Shown here: piece by piece, positions 61,058 through 64,000 of the stretch
Numbering within the stretch: the first letter of the stretch is position 1
How the letters are laid out: every line of letters starts with the position of its first letter
NCBI RefSeq assembly: GCF_008180725.1
Contig: NZ_VTEV01000001.1
Coordinates: 465,269-529,268 of the forward strand
DNA from: Sutcliffiella horikoshii
Lineage (GTDB): Bacteria; Bacillota; Bacilli; Bacillales; Bacillaceae_I
DNA: 64,000 nt
Reading direction: 5' to 3'
The notes under the pieces: generated by a model
Seen by the model: only the letters and a program-made list of their open reading frames with translations
What the model was told of the DNA's origin: nothing
The model's database searches: none
Translations under genes and position numbers: made by a program

Positions 61058-61504
61058 TCAGCTTTTCAATAATGCATAAACTTCTTCATCTAACTTTTTG
61101 GCAAGGTCTTCGTCGTATGTTTTCACATAGTCAGGTTCTTGCGTTATTTTTCCGCCATAAAAAATGACATCTTCCACAGACTCAACTTCAACGGTCACTA
61201 CACGATACTTCATTGTTTTATCAATAACTTCAGATACGGAACCCTTACCGTTAATGGAATAACAGCTTCCGGCTCCTACAACACCTAGTATCAATTCCGG
61301 GTTCTCTTGAATGTTAAACGCACTCTCTGCCTTATGGCCTAAAGCAAATTTAATCGTTTTACCATCTTCATGTGCAACCAACCATGATACAATGCTTAAA
61401 TTCGGTTTATTGCTATCCTTGTCTGTTGTAATCAAGGACACGATTTTCTCCCCTTGCAATAATTCAACTAGCTCTTTACTAAGCGCATTCTCTTTTCTCG
61501 GCAT
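61058..61504 (-). CDS. Pyridoxamine 5'-phosphate oxidase-like FMN-binding protein
   Basis: Protein of 148 residues with a split-barrel flavin fold: EKIVSLITTDKDSNKPNLSIVSWLVAHEDG in outline, IKFALGHKAESAFNIQENPEL and a second strand pair ending in KYRVVTVEVESVEDVIFYGG. This is the small PNPOx-like group (general stress or flavin reductase-like proteins); the residues for true pyridoxine phosphate oxidation are not evident. Cytosolic. AGGAGGGAAAG gives a good ribosome site at ATG 61504. Function not predictable further. Confidence 0.82.
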   Translation of the reverse strand: MPRKENALSKELVELLQGEKIVSLITTDKDSNKPNLSIVSWLVAHEDGKTIKFALGHKAESAFNIQENPELILGVVGAGSCYSINGKGSVSEVIDKTMKYRVVTVEVESVEDVIFYGGKITQEPDYVKTYDEDLAKKLDEEVYALLKS

Positions 61505-61599
61505 GATCTTTCCCTCCTATTATCTACATATCTCCATTATATACAATCTTTGGACAACTCGCCAAACCCTTATTCATACCCTACCCCTCTTTCTAAATA

Positions 61600-61646
61600 C
61601 AAAACAGCGGAACAACCTGATATTCTTACAGGATGCTCCGCTGTTT
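61600..61646 (-). terminator. Terminator of the carboxypeptidase gene
   Basis: AAACAGCGGA / TCCGCTGTTT outer stem with CCTG/CAGG inside; TTTGTATTT follows on the minus strand, 3 bases after the stop. Confidence 0.88.
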
Positions 61647-61649
61647 CCA

Positions 61650-62888
61650 TTACCTATAATAGCTGCTTCTTCTAGAATAAACGAGCGAATCCGTGTAACG
61701 TTGTTGCATTTTTTTTCTCCTTCTTCTTCTTTGTAGCACATTCATAACAAAAAAGAAGATTAATAGTGCTGCAAAAATAAAAATGGTAGAACCTACACTA
61801 CTCTTTGTACTTGTATCTCCACTTGAGTAATCAGTGGCATTTGATGAAGAAGCAGTAGGAACAGGTGTCAAATCATTTGTTTCTTGTTCAACCAACACAT
61901 TTTCTTCCACGTGTCTACGGTTGCCTATTTTCACAACCAAATCCTTGTCCTTGTTTACACGCAAGGTAACCGTTTCATCCTCTCTTTTTGCTACATGCAC
62001 ATTTTTCGCGAGCATGTACTCTCTGCCAGCAGCATCTGTGACCATTTCACCTTTATTGATTTCATCTGTAATAAAATTTCCAAAACCATAATCCATTAGA
62101 GTCATAGTGTCTTTGTAGATGTAATATTTTGAAGCTGCCTTCATGGTTACCACAATGAGATCCATTCCATCTCTTTGGGCTGAAGTAACCAATGTATGAC
62201 CTGATTCCGGCACATATCCATTTTTCACTCCAGTTGTTCCCTCGTAATCCCATAATAATCGGTGATGATTGTACAATGTGGTTTCCCACCCTTCACCAAT
62301 CCACTCCATTTCCTTTGTCGCGACAATCTCCCTAAATGTTTCATTCTTCATTGCATATTGGGCAATCTTTGCCATATCCTGAGCAGTTGTCACATGTTCA
62401 GGGTGAAACAGACCATGTGGGTTGGTGAAATTTGTATCCTCAACGCCTACTTTTCCCTTCACAAATGTATTCATTCTCTTGGCAAAATCTTTTTCACTGC
62501 CATCAAAATGTTCTGCTATGGCAGTACCTGCATCGTTACCAGAATTAATCATCAATCCTTGAACCAGTTTTTCAAGCGTTACCTTTTCTCCTTCTAGTAA
62601 ATATACTCTTGAACCGTCTTGATCTCTTGCATTTTTACTTACCGTTACAATATCCTGAAGGTTCCCCTCTTCAATGGCAATGATAGCTGTCACGATTTTC
62701 GTGATGCTAGCCGGATACATTTCACGTTTACTGTCTTTTTCATAAAGAATATGACCAGATTTGGCATCTATTAATATAACGGACTCACTAAATAAGTCTC
62801 CGGGTTCTTCTGCTTGGACTGCTATCGAACTCCCAAAAATCAAAAAGAGTAATGGGATGATGATGCATAGTTGTAGTTTTTTTATCAT
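61650..62888 (-). CDS. D-alanyl-D-alanine carboxypeptidase (PBP5 type)
   Basis: Protein of 412 residues with a Sec signal (KKLQLCIIIPLLFLIFGSSIAVQA). Peptidase S11 domain: Ser61-x-x-Lys64 (ASITKIV), Ser116-Gly-Asn118 (NSGNDAG) and K222-N-G (VKNGYV) instead of the usual KTG. A PBP5_C beta domain follows (about 275-335), then a Ser/Thr-rich linker and a C-terminal membrane helix with a very basic tail (QRRRRRKKMQQR). It trims the terminal D-Ala of peptidoglycan stems. The transmembrane tail replaces the amphipathic anchor of DacA, and the length is close to DacF-type enzymes; the exact ortholog is open. Confidence 0.92.
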   Translation of the reverse strand: MIKKLQLCIIIPLLFLIFGSSIAVQAEEPGDLFSESVILIDAKSGHILYEKDSKREMYPASITKIVTAIIAIEEGNLQDIVTVSKNARDQDGSRVYLLEGEKVTLEKLVQGLMINSGNDAGTAIAEHFDGSEKDFAKRMNTFVKGKVGVEDTNFTNPHGLFHPEHVTTAQDMAKIAQYAMKNETFREIVATKEMEWIGEGWETTLYNHHRLLWDYEGTTGVKNGYVPESGHTLVTSAQRDGMDLIVVTMKAASKYYIYKDTMTLMDYGFGNFITDEINKGEMVTDAAGREYMLAKNVHVAKREDETVTLRVNKDKDLVVKIGNRRHVEENVLVEQETNDLTPVPTASSSNATDYSSGDTSTKSSVGSTIFIFAALLIFFFVMNVLQRRRRRKKMQQRYTDSLVYSRRSSYYR

Positions 62889-63039
62889 AGAAGACTACAT
62901 ACCTTTCTAGTTTCTCTATTGTCGGTGTAGTGTTTTGTCATAAAAACTCGAAAAATCTCACTATCTATTAGTTTATATTAATTTCATTGGATTTTCATGC
63001 AAATTTAAGGATTTGTTAGAAAAGTCATAAAAACTTAAC

Positions 63040-63076
63040 AAAAAAAGGGTAAGTAGAGGAGATATCTACTTACCCT
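63040..63076 (-). terminator. Terminator of the M2-like peptidase gene
   Basis: GGGTAAGTAGA / TCTACTTACCC stem followed by TTTTTTTG on the minus strand, 7 bases after the stop. Confidence 0.93.
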
Positions 63077-63082
63077 AAACTA

Positions 63083-64000
63083 TCAGTTATTTACTTTTTC
63101 GTAGTGGCAATAGGCTTTTATAAAGTGGTCTGGGTTTAGTGGTTCGCCCGTCACTTTTTCAATTTTTTCATTCCAATGGTAGGTTGCTCCGGGTGCCAGG
63201 AATGCATCACGGATAAAAGCTCCGACCTTAAGGGAGAAGAACTCATCAGATACATTGTTTTTGATATGCTGATAGAGTTGTGCAGCAGTCAATTCCCCCA
63301 ACAAGTAGTTTTGGTAATAAACAGGTGCAAGTGTGAAATGAATCTTTGCCGCCCAATCTGGATTGGTCCGGTCTTCAGGTGGATGAAGCAATTGAATTTT
63401 TTCCACTGTTCCCCACCAAAGAGCGTTAAGGTCCTGGTCAGGGTTTTCATATAGCTTTCTTTCAAAGGAAACAAATGTGATAATCCATCTTGCTGAAATT
63501 AGCATTTTCAATTGTTCATGCTCTTCAAGGGACGGCATTAATGTGTTAAGCTTCTCATCGTCTAATTTCAAGAATTTAGAAAGCCACTCTCTATTTTCCG
63601 TCATTTTTCCGAATAACATGGCAATGGCCTCTGTTGTTAAGATATGCGAGAAGCTTCTTAGTAAATAGGGAAGATCACGATTTACATATTTATTGTACGC
63701 TGCATGTCCAAATTCATGAAGCATGGTCCCCATCCAATAAGTATTATCTACATTGTTGCATAGTACCCGAATATCTCCCTCACGATTCATATCCATACAA
63801 AACGCAGTAGGGTTCTTTCCTTCACGAGGATTTAAGTCAGAAGAAGCATACAGTCCTTCAATTGGCATATCCATGGAATCAAACGTGTCTGCAGTCAATT
63901 TTTCTAGATCTTGCCCTTTGAAATATTGATCCAGATTCGTTTGTTCGTTTGCCGGTGCTTCCTGGAAAAATGGATCCACATAATGCCATGGTCGTAATTG
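63083..64000 (-). CDS. M2/M3-like zinc metallopeptidase, C-terminal part
   Basis: The frame is open to the window end (306 codons), so the N-terminus is missing; the GTG at 63979 is internal (RPWHYVDPFFQEA runs through it). Zinc motif HEFGHAAYN with a later acidic LTTEAIAMLFG as third-ligand region. The segment LNALWWGTVEKIQLLHPPEDR and AAKIHFTLAPVYYQNYLLGEL resembles angiotensin-converting-enzyme-type (M2) bacterial peptidases, with distant similarity to M3. Expected role: dipeptidyl carboxypeptidase or oligopeptidase in the cytosol. Distinct from pepF earlier in the window. Confidence 0.85.
   Translation of the reverse strand, partial: QLRPWHYVDPFFQEAPANEQTNLDQYFKGQDLEKLTADTFDSMDMPIEGLYASSDLNPREGKNPTAFCMDMNREGDIRVLCNNVDNTYWMGTMLHEFGHAAYNKYVNRDLPYLLRSFSHILTTEAIAMLFGKMTENREWLSKFLKLDDEKLNTLMPSLEEHEQLKMLISARWIITFVSFERKLYENPDQDLNALWWGTVEKIQLLHPPEDRTNPDWAAKIHFTLAPVYYQNYLLGELTAAQLYQHIKNNVSDEFFSLKVGAFIRDAFLAPGATYHWNEKIEKVTGEPLNPDHFIKAYCHYEKVNN

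Overview
The window comes from a low-GC Gram-positive spore former of the family Bacillaceae. Gene content and order follow the Bacillus subtilis pdh, ykr/ykq and yku regions closely: pdhABCD, ykyA, def(ykrB), ykrA, rpoY, rnjA and ktrC, then ykuV, ykuU, ykuT, ykuS, dapL, dapH, ccpC, darB, abbA, ykuK, ykuJ, ykuI, fadH, ykuE, ykuD, ykyB and cheV. The genus cannot be fixed from the sequence; a Bacillus- or Sutcliffiella-like species is an inference. No tRNA, rRNA, transposase, prophage or CRISPR array was seen.

Layout. 1-3 kb: small DUF3055/DUF1885-type genes, a lipoprotein polysaccharide deacetylase and an Slp-like lipoprotein. 3-8.4 kb: pyruvate dehydrogenase operon pdhABCD (minus strand) with a good promoter about 200 bp upstream of pdhA. 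8.7-16 kb: ykyA, def, ykrA, a DMT exporter, the rpoY-rnjA operon behind a long structured leader, and ktrC. 16-21 kb: an XRE regulator with a coupled 29-residue membrane peptide, and a heterodimeric ABC exporter. 21-28.5 kb: peroxiredoxin, thioredoxin-like protein, MscS channel, the acetyl branch of diaminopimelate synthesis (dapH, dapL), the DUF368 lipid-carrier translocase and ccpC. 28.5-43.5 kb: transporters, DarB, AbbA, small yku proteins, c-di-GMP proteins (YkuI, HD-GYP), FadH, a Tat-dependent phosphoesterase, the YkuD L,D-transpeptidase, YkyB and CheV. 43.6-52.3 kb: PepF and a trehalose operon (EIIA, treP, two GH13 glucosidases, treR) with visible promoter, two TreR operators and a cre site. 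52-64 kb: membrane and secreted proteins, yhdT-panF, an acyl-CoA dehydrogenase-like flavoprotein, a PBP5-type carboxypeptidase and the C-terminal part of an M2-like metallopeptidase cut by the window end.

The coding content is ordinary chromosome. The unusual material is between genes. (i) A family of ~127-bp dispersed elements, at least seven near-complete copies, folds into long hairpins; both outer and inner stems vary between copies in a compensatory way, and copies tend to occur as inverted pairs with a related ~89-bp spacer. (ii) Two arrays with an exact 52-bp period, of different sequence but the same design: a GTCTT..AAGAC palindrome plus a pyrimidine-rich linker. (iii) Three arrays with a 21-bp period and different repeat words. 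(iv) Several very short genes: a 23-residue basic peptide, a 29-residue membrane peptide and a 47-residue zinc ribbon. Several terminator hairpins also contain the stop codon of the preceding gene. Statements about database families are from memory of those families; no search was run.
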